A stretch of DNA of 64,000 nt from Mycobacterium sp. 1081908.1 (lineage in GTDB: Bacteria > Actinomycetota > Actinomycetes > Mycobacteriales > Mycobacteriaceae), in contig NZ_LZLY01000140.1 of NCBI RefSeq assembly GCF_001673535.1, forward strand, positions 1-64,000, written 5' to 3'. Of this stretch, positions 1-9,409 are shown in pieces; the stretch's first letter is position 1; every line of letters starts with the position of its first letter. Position numbers and translations under genes: made by a program. A model generated the notes under the pieces. That model saw only the letters and a program-made list of their open reading frames with translations, had not been told where the DNA came from and searched no databases.

Positions 1-120
1 CAGGACATGCTCGCGCCGCCGCACCCCCGGGCGGAGGGCGCCACCGACAAGGACTACTACCAGGGCAACGTGACCGCGCAGGGGTTACGCCAGCGCGAGA
101 ACGCCGGGGACACAAGATGA
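1..120 (+). CDS. nuoI: NADH-quinone oxidoreductase subunit I, C-terminal end
   Basis: Only the last 39 codons are in the window; the frame is open from base 1 and stops with TGA at 118-120. The stop overlaps the nuoJ ATG (117-119) as ATGA, so the two are translationally coupled. NuoI is the peripheral-arm subunit with two 4Fe-4S clusters, but the cysteine motifs lie upstream of the window. The identity rests on position directly before nuoJ in an intact nuo operon and on a charged, hydrophilic tail. Confidence 0.8.
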   Translation, partial: QDMLAPPHPRAEGATDKDYYQGNVTAQGLRQRENAGDTR

Positions 121-905
121 TCGCAACGCTCGCCTCGAACCTCGCCTCCGAGACCATCGTTCGCACCTCCACCGGCGAGGCGGTCACATTCTGGGTGCTG
201 GGTGCGGTGGCGCTGATCGGCGCGCTCGGCGTGGTGCTCGCCGTCAACGCCGTGTACTCGGCGATGTTCTTGGCGATGACCATGATCATCCTGGCGGTGT
301 TCTACATGATCCAGGACGCGCTGTTCCTCGGCGTCGTTCAGGTGGTGGTGTATACCGGCGCGGTGATGATGCTGTTCCTGTTCGTTCTGATGCTCATCGG
401 TGTGGACAGCGCGGAGTCACTGAAGGAGACGCTGCGCGGCCAGCGCGTCGCGGCCCTGCTGACCGGCGTCGGGTTCGGCGTCCTGCTGCTGGCCGGCATC
501 GGCAACGTGGCGACCGGTGGTTTTGTCGGACTCACCACCGCCAACGCCAACGGCAACGTGGAAGGCCTGGCCGCCCTGATCTTTTCGCGTTACCTCTGGG
601 CCTTCGAGCTGACCAGCGCCCTGCTGATCACCGCGGCCGTCGGCGCGATGGTGCTGGCGCACCGCGAGCGTTTCGAGCGGCGCAAGACCCAGCGTGAGCT
701 TTCCGAAGAACGCTTCCGGGCCGGCGGGCGCCCCACCCCGCTGCCGAACCCGGGCGTCTACGCGCGCCAGAACGCGGTCGACGTCGCCGCGCTGCTGCCC
801 GACGGCTCGTACTCGGAGCTGTCGGTCTCGCCCATCCTGAAGATCCGCGGCGCGGACGGCGGAGACGTCCGGTCCGCCGAAGCGGTCAGGGGCGGTGCGT
901 CGTGA
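117..905 (+). CDS. nuoJ: NADH-quinone oxidoreductase subunit J
   Basis: 262-residue integral membrane subunit of respiratory complex I, which passes electrons from NADH to menaquinone and pumps protons. About five hydrophobic segments fill residues 20-190. The central helix with VVVYTGAVMMLFLFVLML is the typical NuoJ signature (the segment that forms a pi-bulge in known structures). A hydrophilic tail of about 70 residues follows, as is usual in actinobacteria. The ATG overlaps the nuoI stop and the TGA overlaps the nuoK GTG, so translation is coupled on both sides. Confidence 0.97.
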   Translation: MIATLASNLASETIVRTSTGEAVTFWVLGAVALIGALGVVLAVNAVYSAMFLAMTMIILAVFYMIQDALFLGVVQVVVYTGAVMMLFLFVLMLIGVDSAESLKETLRGQRVAALLTGVGFGVLLLAGIGNVATGGFVGLTTANANGNVEGLAALIFSRYLWAFELTSALLITAAVGAMVLAHRERFERRKTQRELSEERFRAGGRPTPLPNPGVYARQNAVDVAALLPDGSYSELSVSPILKIRGADGGDVRSAEAVRGGAS

Positions 906-1201
906 ATCCGGCCAACTACCTTTACCTTTCGGCCCTGCTGTTCACCATCGGGGCCTCGGGCGTGCTGTTGCGCCGCAACGCCATCGTGATGTTCATGTGC
1001 GTGGAGCTGATGCTCAACGCCGTCAACCTGGCGTTCGTCACGTTCGCGCGTATGCACGGCCACCTCGACGGCCAGATGATCGCGTTCTTCACCATGGTCG
1101 TGGCCGCCTGCGAGGTCGTCGTCGGCCTGGCCATCATCATGACGATTTTCCGTGCCCGCAAATCCGCGTCGGTGGACGACGCGAACCTACTCAAAGGCTA
1201 A
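902..1201 (+). CDS. nuoK: NADH-quinone oxidoreductase subunit K
   Basis: 99-residue, three-helix membrane subunit of complex I, full family length. It starts at GTG 902, overlapping the nuoJ stop (GTGA). The buried glutamates of the proton path are visible in the second and third helices (MCVELMLNAVNL and AACEVVVGLAIIM). The next gene, nuoL, begins 12 bases downstream. Confidence 0.97.
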   Translation: MNPANYLYLSALLFTIGASGVLLRRNAIVMFMCVELMLNAVNLAFVTFARMHGHLDGQMIAFFTMVVAACEVVVGLAIIMTIFRARKSASVDDANLLKG

Positions 1202-1213
1202 AAGAACGCCGAG

Positions 1214-3100
1214 ATGACTGACTACACCTGGCTGCTGGTGGCGTTGCCGTTGGCGGGTGCCGCGATCTTGTTGTTCGGGGGCAGGCTCACCGACGCGTGG
1301 GGCCACCTGCTGGGCTGCGCCACCGCGCTCGCGGCGTTCGGGGTGGGTGCCACACTGCTCGCCGACATGCTGGGCCGCGGCGAGGCCGATCGCACCATCC
1401 ACCAGAAGCTGTTCACCTGGATCCCCGTCGGGCAGCTCCAGGTCGACCTCGGGCTGCAGATCGACCAGTTGTCGATGTGCTTCGTGCTGCTGATCACCGG
1501 CGTCGGATCGCTGATCCACATCTACTCGGTCGGCTACATGGCCGAGGACCCGGACCGCCGCCGGTTTTTCGGCTACCTCAACCTGTTCCTGGCCTCGATG
1601 CTGCTGCTGGTGGTCGCCGACAACTACCTGGTGCTCTACGTCGGCTGGGAGGGCGTCGGCCTGGCCTCCTACCTGCTCATCGGTTTCTGGTACCACAAGC
1701 CGTCGGCCGCCACCGCGGCCAAGAAGGCGTTCGTCATGAACCGCGTGGGCGACGCCGGGCTGGCGGTCGGAATGTTCTTGATGTTCAGCACTTTCGGCAC
1801 GCTGTCGTACGCCGGGGTGTTCGCCGGTGCGCCCGCCGCCCCGCGCGGCGCGTTGACCGCGATGGGGCTGCTGTTGCTGCTGGGCGCCTGCGCCAAGTCC
1901 GCGCAGGTTCCGCTGCAGGCCTGGCTGGGCGACGCGATGGAGGGCCCGACGCCGGTGTCCGCGCTGATCCACGCCGCCACCATGGTGACCGCCGGCGTGT
2001 ACCTGATCGTGCGGTCCAACCCGCTCTACAACCTCTCGCCCGGCGCGCAACTGGGCGTAGTCATCGTCGGCGCCGTCACCCTGCTGTTCGGGGCGTTCAT
2101 CGGCTGCGCCAAGGACGACATCAAGCGCGCCCTGGCCGCATCGACGATGAGCCAGATCGGCTACATGGTGCTGGCCGCCGGCCTCGGCCCGGCCGGCTAC
2201 GCCTTCGCGATCATGCACTTGCTCACCCACGGTTTCTTCAAGGCCGGCCTGTTCCTCGGGTCGGGGTCGATCATCCACGCGATGCACGAGGAACAGGACA
2301 TGCGCCGCTACGGCGGCCTGCGCAAGGCCCTGCCGGTCACCTTCGCCACGTTCGGGCTGGGATACCTGGCGATCATCGGCGTGCCCCCGTTCGCGGGCTT
2401 CTTCTCCAAGGACGCCATCATCGAGGCGGCGCTGGGCGCCGGCGGCACCCGGGGCTACGTGCTGGGCGGGGCCGCGATGGTGGGCGCCGGCGTCACCGCG
2501 TTCTACATGACCCGGGTCATGTTGATGACGTTCTTCGGCGAAAAGCGTTGGGCCCCAGGCGCCCATCCGCACGAGGCGCCCGCAGTGATGGCATGGCCGA
2601 TGATCCTGCTCGCCGTGGGCTCGGTGTTCTCCGGCGGCCTGCTGGCCTGGCGGGGCACCATGCGGCACTGGCTCGAGCCGGTTGTCGGGGCCCACGAGGA
2701 AGTGACCCACGCCATGCCCGTCTGGGTCAGCACCGCCCTGGCGTTGGGCGTCGTCGCCGTCGGCATCGCGGTGGCCTACCGCATGTACGCCACCGCGCCC
2801 ATCCCGCGGGTCGCGCCCGTGCGGGTTTCGGCGCTCACGACCGCCGCGCGCGCCGACCTCTACGGCGACGCGTTCAACGAGGAGGTGTTCATGCGCCCCG
2901 GCGCGCAGCTGACCGACGCACTGGTCGAAGTCGACAACGCGGGCGTCGACGGCTCGGTCAACGCCCTGGCGGCGCTGGTGAGCCGGACGTCAAACGGCCT
3001 GCGGCGCTTCCAAACCGGCTTTGCCCGCAACTACGCGTTGTCGATGCTGGCGGGCGCCGTGCTGGTGGCCGCGCTGATCCTGGCGGTGAGGGTGTGGTGA
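1214..3100 (+). CDS. nuoL: NADH-quinone oxidoreductase subunit L
   Basis: 628-residue antiporter-like proton-pumping subunit of complex I. The conserved GWEGVGLASYLLIG segment (about residues 145-158) carries the essential glutamate. The following helices include the lysine- and histidine-bearing stretches around ALIHAATMVTAGVYL. The C-terminal part corresponds to the lateral helix that reaches along NuoM and NuoN. The TGA overlaps the nuoM GTG. Confidence 0.97.
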   Translation: MTDYTWLLVALPLAGAAILLFGGRLTDAWGHLLGCATALAAFGVGATLLADMLGRGEADRTIHQKLFTWIPVGQLQVDLGLQIDQLSMCFVLLITGVGSLIHIYSVGYMAEDPDRRRFFGYLNLFLASMLLLVVADNYLVLYVGWEGVGLASYLLIGFWYHKPSAATAAKKAFVMNRVGDAGLAVGMFLMFSTFGTLSYAGVFAGAPAAPRGALTAMGLLLLLGACAKSAQVPLQAWLGDAMEGPTPVSALIHAATMVTAGVYLIVRSNPLYNLSPGAQLGVVIVGAVTLLFGAFIGCAKDDIKRALAASTMSQIGYMVLAAGLGPAGYAFAIMHLLTHGFFKAGLFLGSGSIIHAMHEEQDMRRYGGLRKALPVTFATFGLGYLAIIGVPPFAGFFSKDAIIEAALGAGGTRGYVLGGAAMVGAGVTAFYMTRVMLMTFFGEKRWAPGAHPHEAPAVMAWPMILLAVGSVFSGGLLAWRGTMRHWLEPVVGAHEEVTHAMPVWVSTALALGVVAVGIAVAYRMYATAPIPRVAPVRVSALTTAARADLYGDAFNEEVFMRPGAQLTDALVEVDNAGVDGSVNALAALVSRTSNGLRRFQTGFARNYALSMLAGAVLVAALILAVRVW

Positions 3101-4671
3101 GTAACGTGCCGTGGCTGAGCGTCCTGTGGCTGTTGCCGCTGGCCGGCTCCCTGCTGATCATCCTGCTGCCGCCGGGGCTGCGGCAGCTGGCCAAGTGGAC
3201 CGGCCTGGTGGTCGGCGTGCTGACGCTGGCGGTGGCGATCGTGGTCACCGTCGGCTTCAAGGCCGGCGGCCCCGCCTACCAGTTCGTCGAAAGCCACAAG
3301 TGGATACCGGCGTTCGGCGCGGGCTACTCCCTCGGCGTGGACGGCATCGCGGTGGTGCTGGTGCTGCTGACCGCGGTGCTGATCCCGGTGCTGCAGGTCG
3401 CGGGGTGGAACGACGGCGACAAGGGCACCCAGGAAAATAACCGTGGCGTGCACGCCTATGTCGCGCTGACGCTGGCCATCGAGTCGATGGTGCTGATCTC
3501 GGTGGTCGCGCTGGACGTGCTGCTGTTCTACGTGTTCTTCGAGGCCATGCTGGTGCCGATGTACTTCCTGATCGGCGGCTTCGGGCCGGGTCCCGGCCGG
3601 TCGCGCGCGGCGGTGAAGTTCTTGCTGTACAACCTGTTCGGCGGCCTGATCATGCTGGCGGCCGTGATCGGTTTGTATGTGGTGACCGCCCAGCACGGCT
3701 CGGGCACGTTCGATTTCCGTGACATCGTGGCGGGTGTCGCGTCAGGCCGCTTCGCCGGCGTCGATCCCGCGGTGTTCAAGGCGCTGTTCCTCGGCTTCAT
3801 GTTCGCGTTCGCGATCAAGGCCCCGCTGTGGCCGCTCCATCGCTGGCTGCCCGACGCCTGCGTCGAGGCCACCCCGGCGACGGCCGTCCTGATCACGGCC
3901 GTGATGGACAAGGTCGGCACCTTCGGCATGCTGCGCTACTGCCTGCAGCTGTTCCCCGGCGCCTCAACGTATTTCCGTCCGGCGATCGTGACGCTGGCGA
4001 TCATCGGCGTGATCTACGGCGCGGTCGTGGCGATCGGCCAGGCCGACATGATGCGCCTGATCGCCTACACCTCGATCTCACACTTCGGGTTCATCATCGC
4101 CGGCATCTTCGTCATGACCAGCCAGGGGCAGAGCGGGTCGACGCTGTACATGCTCAACCACGGCATCTCCACCGCCGCAGTCTTCCTGATCGCCGGATTC
4201 CTGGTGACGCGGCGCGGCAGCCGGTCGATCGCCGACTACGGCGGCGTCCAGAAGGTGGCACCAATCCTGGCCGGCACCTTCCTGGTTTCGGCCATGGCCA
4301 CCCTGTCGCTGCCCGGGCTGGCGCCCTTCGTCAGCGAATTCCTGGTCCTGCTGGGCACTTTCAACCGGTACTGGCTGGCCGGCGCCTTCGGGGTGACCGC
4401 CCTGGTGCTCGCGGCCATCTACATGCTGTGGCTCTACCAGCGGGTGATGACGGGGCCGGTGGCGGAGGACAACGACCGGATCACCGACCTGCGGGCGCGC
4501 GAATTGGTCGTGATGGCACCGTTGCTCGCGCTGCTGTTCGTGCTGGGCGTCTATCCCAAGCCGGTGCTCGACATCATCAATCCCGCCGTCGAGAACACCA
4601 TGACCACCATCGGCCAGCATGACCCAGCGCCGAGCGTGCCGCCCCGGACTGCCGAAGGACCGCACCGATGA
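3097..4671 (+). CDS. nuoM: NADH-quinone oxidoreductase subunit M
   Basis: 524-residue antiporter-like proton pump of complex I. I start it at GTG 3097, which overlaps the nuoL stop as GTGA; the frame is open much further upstream, but that part lies antiparallel in sense to nothing and merely shadows nuoL. Family hallmarks are FFEAMLVPMYFLIGGFG near residue 150 with the essential glutamate, HRWLPDACVEATPATAVL in the proton-channel helix, and LIAYTSISHFGF. Its stop overlaps nuoN. Confidence 0.96.
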   Translation: MSNVPWLSVLWLLPLAGSLLIILLPPGLRQLAKWTGLVVGVLTLAVAIVVTVGFKAGGPAYQFVESHKWIPAFGAGYSLGVDGIAVVLVLLTAVLIPVLQVAGWNDGDKGTQENNRGVHAYVALTLAIESMVLISVVALDVLLFYVFFEAMLVPMYFLIGGFGPGPGRSRAAVKFLLYNLFGGLIMLAAVIGLYVVTAQHGSGTFDFRDIVAGVASGRFAGVDPAVFKALFLGFMFAFAIKAPLWPLHRWLPDACVEATPATAVLITAVMDKVGTFGMLRYCLQLFPGASTYFRPAIVTLAIIGVIYGAVVAIGQADMMRLIAYTSISHFGFIIAGIFVMTSQGQSGSTLYMLNHGISTAAVFLIAGFLVTRRGSRSIADYGGVQKVAPILAGTFLVSAMATLSLPGLAPFVSEFLVLLGTFNRYWLAGAFGVTALVLAAIYMLWLYQRVMTGPVAEDNDRITDLRARELVVMAPLLALLFVLGVYPKPVLDIINPAVENTMTTIGQHDPAPSVPPRTAEGPHR

Positions 4672-6260
4672 CCCTGCCCACCCCCAGCGTCGAGTACTTC
4701 CTGCTGTGCCCGATGCTCATCGTCTTTTCCGTCGCGGTCGTCGGCATGCTGGTCGAGGCCTTCGTGCCCAGGCGGATTCGCTACGCCACCCAGATGACGC
4801 TGGCCCTCGGCGGCCTGGTCGCGGCGCTCGTCGCGGACGTGGAAGTCGCCGAGTCGATCCCCTCGTCCGGCCGGGCCGCGGTGCTGGGCGCGGTGGCCAT
4901 CGACCGGCCGACGCTGTACCTGCAGGGCACCGTGCTGCTGGTCGCGGTGCTGGCGGTCATCTTCATCGGCGAACGGGCCCAGGCCAAGGCGGACGCCAAG
5001 GTCGCCGTGGGCGCCAACAATGCCGTCGGGTCGGGCGGGCTGGATTCCTTTACGCCGCAGGCGTCCGCGGTTCCCGGCTGCGAGGCCGAGCGCGAGGCCG
5101 AGCGGGCCGGGGCCGCGCAGACAGAACTCTTCCCGCTGGTGATGCTGTCCGTCGGCGGCATGATGGTGTTCCCCGCCTCCAACGACCTGCTGACGATGTT
5201 CGTCGCGCTGGAAGTCCTGTCGCTGCCCCTGTACCTGATGTGCGGGCTGGCCCGTCATCGCCGCCTGCTGTCCCAGGAAGCGTCGATGAAGTACTTCCTG
5301 CTGGGGGCGTTCTCCTCGGCGTTCTTCCTCTACGGCGTCGCGTTGCTCTACGGCGCGACGGGTACGCTGCTGCTGCCCGGGATCCGGGATGCCCTTGCCG
5401 CCCATGGTGATAGCTCGATGGCGCTGACCGGCGTCGCGCTGCTGTCGGTCGGCCTGCTGTTCAAGGTGGGCGCGGTCCCGTTCCACTCCTGGATCCCCGA
5501 CGTCTACCAAGGCGCGCCCACCCCGATCACCGGGTTCATGGCGGCGGCCACCAAGGTGGCGGCGTTCGGCGCGCTGCTCCGGGTGGTCTACGTCGCGCTG
5601 CCCCCGCTGCACCACGAGTGGCGCCCCGTGCTGTGGGCGATCGCGATCCTGACCATGGCCGTGGGCACCGTCACGGCGGTGAACCAGACCGACGTCAAGC
5701 GGATGCTGGCCTATTCCTCGGTCGCGCACGTGGGCTTCATCCTCACGGGCGTGATCGCCGACAACACCGCGGGGCTGTCCGCCACGCTGTTCTATCTGGT
5801 CGCCTACAGCTTCAGCACCGTGGGCGCGTTCGCGATCGTGAGCCTGATCCGCGATGCCGACGGCGTCGAAGACGCCAAGATTTCCCACTGGGCCGGGCTC
5901 GGGCAGCGCTCCCCCATTGTGGGCGTGATGTTTTCGATGTTCCTGTTGGCCTTCGCCGGCATCCCCCTGACGAGTGGATTCGTCAGCAAGCTCGCGGTGT
6001 TCAAGTCCGCCGCCCAGGGCGGCGCGGTGCCCCTGGTCATCATCGGCGTCGTCGCCAGCGGTGTCGCCGCCTACTTCTACGTGCGCGTCATCGTGTCGAT
6101 GTTCTTCACCGAAGCGACCGACGACACCCCGAACGTCGTGACACCCGGCATCCTGAGCAAGATCGCGATCGCGGTATGCGCCGCGGTCACAATCCTTTTG
6201 GGGATCTTCCCGCAGCCGCTGCTCGACCTGGCCGATCAGGCGGCCCAGCTGCTGCACTGA
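4668..6260 (+). CDS. nuoN: NADH-quinone oxidoreductase subunit N
   Basis: 530-residue third antiporter-like subunit of complex I and last gene of the nuo operon. Family motifs include FHSWIPDVYQGAPTPITGF (about 270-288) and the lysine helix KRMLAYSSVAHVGF. A hydrophilic Ala/Gly-rich loop around residues 100-150 is characteristic of mycobacterial NuoN. The gene ends one base before the stop of the convergent membrane-protein gene, so the two transcripts must terminate in or through each other. Confidence 0.96.
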   Translation: MTLPTPSVEYFLLCPMLIVFSVAVVGMLVEAFVPRRIRYATQMTLALGGLVAALVADVEVAESIPSSGRAAVLGAVAIDRPTLYLQGTVLLVAVLAVIFIGERAQAKADAKVAVGANNAVGSGGLDSFTPQASAVPGCEAEREAERAGAAQTELFPLVMLSVGGMMVFPASNDLLTMFVALEVLSLPLYLMCGLARHRRLLSQEASMKYFLLGAFSSAFFLYGVALLYGATGTLLLPGIRDALAAHGDSSMALTGVALLSVGLLFKVGAVPFHSWIPDVYQGAPTPITGFMAAATKVAAFGALLRVVYVALPPLHHEWRPVLWAIAILTMAVGTVTAVNQTDVKRMLAYSSVAHVGFILTGVIADNTAGLSATLFYLVAYSFSTVGAFAIVSLIRDADGVEDAKISHWAGLGQRSPIVGVMFSMFLLAFAGIPLTSGFVSKLAVFKSAAQGGAVPLVIIGVVASGVAAYFYVRVIVSMFFTEATDDTPNVVTPGILSKIAIAVCAAVTILLGIFPQPLLDLADQAAQLLH

Positions 6261-6261
6261 G

Positions 6262-6699
6262 TCAGCTCACGAATGGGCGGGTGGCCAGGACGTAGATCGC
6301 CAGCACCCCCACCGGCGCGGCGAGCGGCAGCCACGGCAACTGCAGCGGGAACGACGTCGCGACCAGGCCCGCGAACGTAAACCCCACGGCCGCAAGGGCG
6401 GTCGGCCAGCTCCACATGACGCCGCCGGCGGGCGTCCCGACCGCGTGCCGGCACACCAGGTAGGCGAGGGCGCACAGCCCGGACCAGGCGGCCAAGACCA
6501 GCGAGGGGTCCGACGCCAGGATCGTCGCCACCGATGCCAGCACGGCGATCGTCGCCGCCGGACGGAAAACCACGGACACACCCACCGCGATCAACGCGGC
6601 CGCCCCCGCGGCAACCGCCGGCCCGTGCGAACCGGTGGCGGCCAGCCCCACCATCAGCGCACCGAAAACGGTCGAGACGACCAGCGCGATCCACTTCAT
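6262..6699 (-). CDS. small integral membrane protein (Rv3162c-like)
   Basis: 145 residues, with at least four hydrophobic segments that fill nearly the whole protein; no catalytic motif is visible. I start it at the ATG at 6699, which overlaps the stop of the DUF58 gene as ATGA. It is the last gene of a five-gene minus-strand operon with a MoxR ATPase and a DUF58 protein. Position and size match Rv3162c of M. tuberculosis (from memory). Role unknown; probably a membrane partner of the MoxR/DUF58 pair. Confidence 0.82.
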   Translation of the reverse strand: MKWIALVVSTVFGALMVGLAATGSHGPAVAAGAAALIAVGVSVVFRPAATIAVLASVATILASDPSLVLAAWSGLCALAYLVCRHAVGTPAGGVMWSWPTALAAVGFTFAGLVATSFPLQLPWLPLAAPVGVLAIYVLATRPFVS

Positions 6700-7955
6700 G
6701 CTCGCAGCCGTCCCCGCACGCGATGTCGGCGGTCGGGCAGGACGGCCATCGACTGATCCAGCGTGCTGTCCCCCCGCCACGCCACGATGTCCACGCCGAC
6801 CGTCGCCATGTCGCGATACATGGCCGAGCGCTGCAGCGCCCACATCCGATCGATCAGCGGATCCTGCTGGCTTTCGAAGGGGGAGCTGTCGAGGATGTCG
6901 ACGGCGATCACGACGTGGCCGCGCTTGCGCAGGTCGATCAGCGCCAACGCGAACTCCGTGTCAAGCAACGTGGAGAACGCGATGACGATCGCGCCCACGG
7001 GAACCGCCGCGCGGGGAGCCAGTGTGCCGGTGGTGTTTTCGAACCGGTCGCCGGCGCCGAGCACGGTGTCGAGCACCCGGTAGAACTGGCGCTGCCCGAT
7101 GTCGGCGCCCAGCCAGCGTGGGCGGTTGCCGCCCAGGGCGACGATCCCGGCGCGATCGCCGTGCCGCAGCGCGGTCTGCACCACCTGCGCGGCGCCGCGC
7201 ACGACGCGTTCGGTGGCCTCGGTCGCCGGGCCCGCGGGCTGCCGATACGTGTCGATCAGCACCACCACGTCGGCGGCGCGATCGGTCAATCGCTGCGTCA
7301 CGTGCAGCTGGCGCCGGCGCGCGCTCACCGGCCAGTTCACCGCGCGCAGTTGGTCACCGGGCACGTAGGGCCGGATGTCGGCGTACTCGACACCCGGGCC
7401 GATGTGCCGGGTCAGGTGCGCGCCCAGCCGGTCGAGCAACTCGATCTGCGGGATCGGCGTCGACTGCGGAGGCGTCAGCGGGAAAACGATGACGTCGGCG
7501 GCGTCGACCGTACCCGTGCCCGTCAGCAACCCGCCCCGCGCGAGCACCTCGACGCGCGCCCGGACGGGGTAGCGGCCCCAGCGCTGTGCGGTGGCCACAA
7601 CGGTTTTCGCGTGCCGGGACTCGGAATCGAGCGCCTCGAGTTGCATGCCCGCGGCGGGCCGCACCGTCAGCTCCACCGCCGAGGGCCCGGCGTCGCCGTC
7701 TTCCGTCAACCACACCCGCAGCCGCGCCTGCTCGTTTTCGAAGCATCGCTGCGAAACGGGTTTTCCGTGCACCCGGATCTTCGGCACCGGGGGTTGCCAG
7801 CTGATGGAACACAGCACGCCGAGCAGCGGCGCCGCGAAGGCAAGCAGCTGCCACCGCCCGCCGACCACGGCGGCGGCCAGCGCAAACCCGGCGCAGGTCG
7901 CGATCGACCGGGCCAATGGCGATGCACGCCAACGAAACTCGACTTGGGTGTCCAC
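6696..7955 (-). CDS. DUF58 domain protein (Rv3163c-like)
   Basis: 419 residues, starting at GTG 7955. Two hydrophobic helices near residues 15-50 anchor the N terminus. The C-terminal half holds the DUF58 signature GVEYADIRPYVPGDQLRAVN followed by a von Willebrand A-like fold with VVLIDTYRQP. DUF58 proteins nearly always sit beside a MoxR ATPase, as here, and are thought to act with it in chaperone-like maturation of envelope or metal proteins. The TGA overlaps the downstream gene; moxR ends 6 bases upstream. Confidence 0.9.
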   Translation of the reverse strand: MDTQVEFRWRASPLARSIATCAGFALAAAVVGGRWQLLAFAAPLLGVLCSISWQPPVPKIRVHGKPVSQRCFENEQARLRVWLTEDGDAGPSAVELTVRPAAGMQLEALDSESRHAKTVVATAQRWGRYPVRARVEVLARGGLLTGTGTVDAADVIVFPLTPPQSTPIPQIELLDRLGAHLTRHIGPGVEYADIRPYVPGDQLRAVNWPVSARRRQLHVTQRLTDRAADVVVLIDTYRQPAGPATEATERVVRGAAQVVQTALRHGDRAGIVALGGNRPRWLGADIGQRQFYRVLDTVLGAGDRFENTTGTLAPRAAVPVGAIVIAFSTLLDTEFALALIDLRKRGHVVIAVDILDSSPFESQQDPLIDRMWALQRSAMYRDMATVGVDIVAWRGDSTLDQSMAVLPDRRHRVRGRLRA

Positions 7956-7961
7956 CGGATA

Positions 7962-8930
7962 TCAGCCCTGGCCCCCGCTGGTTCGCGGCACCGGCAAGCG
8001 CCGCAACAACTCCGCGACGACGTCGGCGCCCTGAATCTTGCGCACCCACATCTCGGGCCGCAGGGTGATGCGATGCGCGACGGCCGCGACGGCGAGCGCC
8101 TTGACGTCCTCAGGGATCACATAGTCGCGGCCGAGCAACAACGCCCGGGCGCGCGCGAGCTGAACGAGGTCGAGTTCGGCGCGCGGGCTGGCGCCCACCG
8201 CGACCTGCGGGTGGTGCCGCGTCGCGGTCGCCAGCGACACCACATAGTGCAGCACGTCCTCGTGCACCGTCACCTGCTCGACCGACTCGCGCATCGCGAG
8301 CAGATCGTGCCCGTCCACCACCTGGTTGACCGTCGGCTCGGCCGACCCGCGGTCGAGGCGGCGGCGCAGCATCGACGTCTCGTCGCGCTCCGAGAGGTAT
8401 CGCAGCTCCAGCCGGATCGCGAACCGATCCAGCTGCGCCTCGGGCAACGGGTACGTGCCCTCGTACTCGATCGGATTGTCGGTCGCCAGGACGATGAACG
8501 GCGTTGGCAGCTTGTGGGTTTCGCCGTCGATGCTCACCTGCCCCTCGGCCATCGCCTCCAGCAGGGCCGCCTGCGTCTTCGGCGGCGTGCGATTGATCTC
8601 GTCCGCCAGCAGCAGGTTGGTGAAAATTGGTCCGGACCGGAACGCGAAGTTGCCGGACTGCATGTCATAGATCGTCGAGCCGAGCAGGTCGGCGGGCAGC
8701 AGGTCCGGGGTGAACTGCACTCGGGTGAATCGGAGCCCCAGTGCGGCGGCGAAGGACCGGGCGATCAGCGTCTTGCCGAGGCCGGGCAGGTCCTCGATGA
8801 GCACGTGGCCGCGCGCGAGGACCGCGGTCAGGATGAGCGTCAGCGCCGAGCGCTTCCCCACCACCACGCGTTCGATCTCGTCGAGGACCGCCTCGCAGCG
8901 TGCGGTGGTGGTCGCGACCGGCAGCGTCAT
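7962..8930 (-). CDS. moxR: MoxR-family AAA+ ATPase
   Basis: 322-residue AAA+ ATPase, corresponding by order to moxR3 (Rv3164c). Walker A is DLPGLGKTLIARS (about residues 47-59). Walker B with sensor is LLLADEINRTPPKTQAALLE. The arginine-rich lid and the C-terminal helical domain are complete. MoxR proteins couple ATP hydrolysis to remodelling of VWA-type partners; the DUF58 product of the next gene is the obvious partner. The ATG overlaps the stop of the upstream 160-residue gene. Confidence 0.95.
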   Translation of the reverse strand: MTLPVATTTARCEAVLDEIERVVVGKRSALTLILTAVLARGHVLIEDLPGLGKTLIARSFAAALGLRFTRVQFTPDLLPADLLGSTIYDMQSGNFAFRSGPIFTNLLLADEINRTPPKTQAALLEAMAEGQVSIDGETHKLPTPFIVLATDNPIEYEGTYPLPEAQLDRFAIRLELRYLSERDETSMLRRRLDRGSAEPTVNQVVDGHDLLAMRESVEQVTVHEDVLHYVVSLATATRHHPQVAVGASPRAELDLVQLARARALLLGRDYVIPEDVKALAVAAVAHRITLRPEMWVRKIQGADVVAELLRRLPVPRTSGGQG

Positions 8931-9409
8931 ATTTGCTCCAACCTTCGCAGAATCTCTTCCAGCACTCCGCGGCCGGGTCCGGGTTCCCGGTCACCCGTGC
9001 GCGCGACGTTGTTCGGGTTGACCCATTCCCACAATTCCGCGCCGAAAAGCATTCGGCCGCTTGCGTGATAGGCCGTGGGATCCTTGGATTGCTTGTGCCC
9101 CGTCGCCATTTCGTAGCGTCGCGCGAGCATGGGACGCAGATGCCGGTCCCAGTCCGCCCGGGTGGAGTCCGACCGCCGGATCGTCGTCTCGGTGGTGGAA
9201 AGCCAGCGCCGCAACGAATCCCCCAGCTGGTCGTAGTCCGGCTCGGCATCCGGTTCGGTGCCGCGCCCCACGTAACGACGGACATTGAGCAGCACGAGAG
9301 CCAGGGCGACTCCCGAGGCGGCCAACAGGAACCGGTGCCCGTGCAGCGTCAGCGCCAGCAGCTCTATCCCCACGACGAGGCAAACACCCAGGGCGATAAG
9401 CCTTTTCAT
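8927..9409 (-). CDS. small membrane-anchored protein (Rv3165c-like)
   Basis: 160 residues: two hydrophobic N-terminal helices (residues 5-45), then a hydrophilic domain rich in Arg, Asp and Trp. No enzyme motif is visible. Both ends overlap neighbours by ATGA (DUF4129 gene upstream, moxR downstream), so it is a fixed part of this operon. Length and position match Rv3165c (from memory). Function unknown; its conservation beside moxR suggests an accessory role in the same complex. Confidence 0.85.
   Translation of the reverse strand: MKRLIALGVCLVVGIELLALTLHGHRFLLAASGVALALVLLNVRRYVGRGTEPDAEPDYDQLGDSLRRWLSTTETTIRRSDSTRADWDRHLRPMLARRYEMATGHKQSKDPTAYHASGRMLFGAELWEWVNPNNVARTGDREPGPGRGVLEEILRRLEQI

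Noticed and set aside
1297..3096. A long open frame on the + strand that would fuse nuoM to an upstream extension of 600 residues
   Set aside because: It overlaps nuoL in another frame, its residues are Arg/Gly/Pro-rich noise, and nuoM has a proper GTG overlapping the nuoL stop.
6534..9068. An 844-codon open frame on the + strand antisense to DUF58 and MoxR
   Set aside because: Low-complexity Arg/His/Gln-rich translation typical of antisense frames in GC-rich DNA; the minus-strand genes have clear families.
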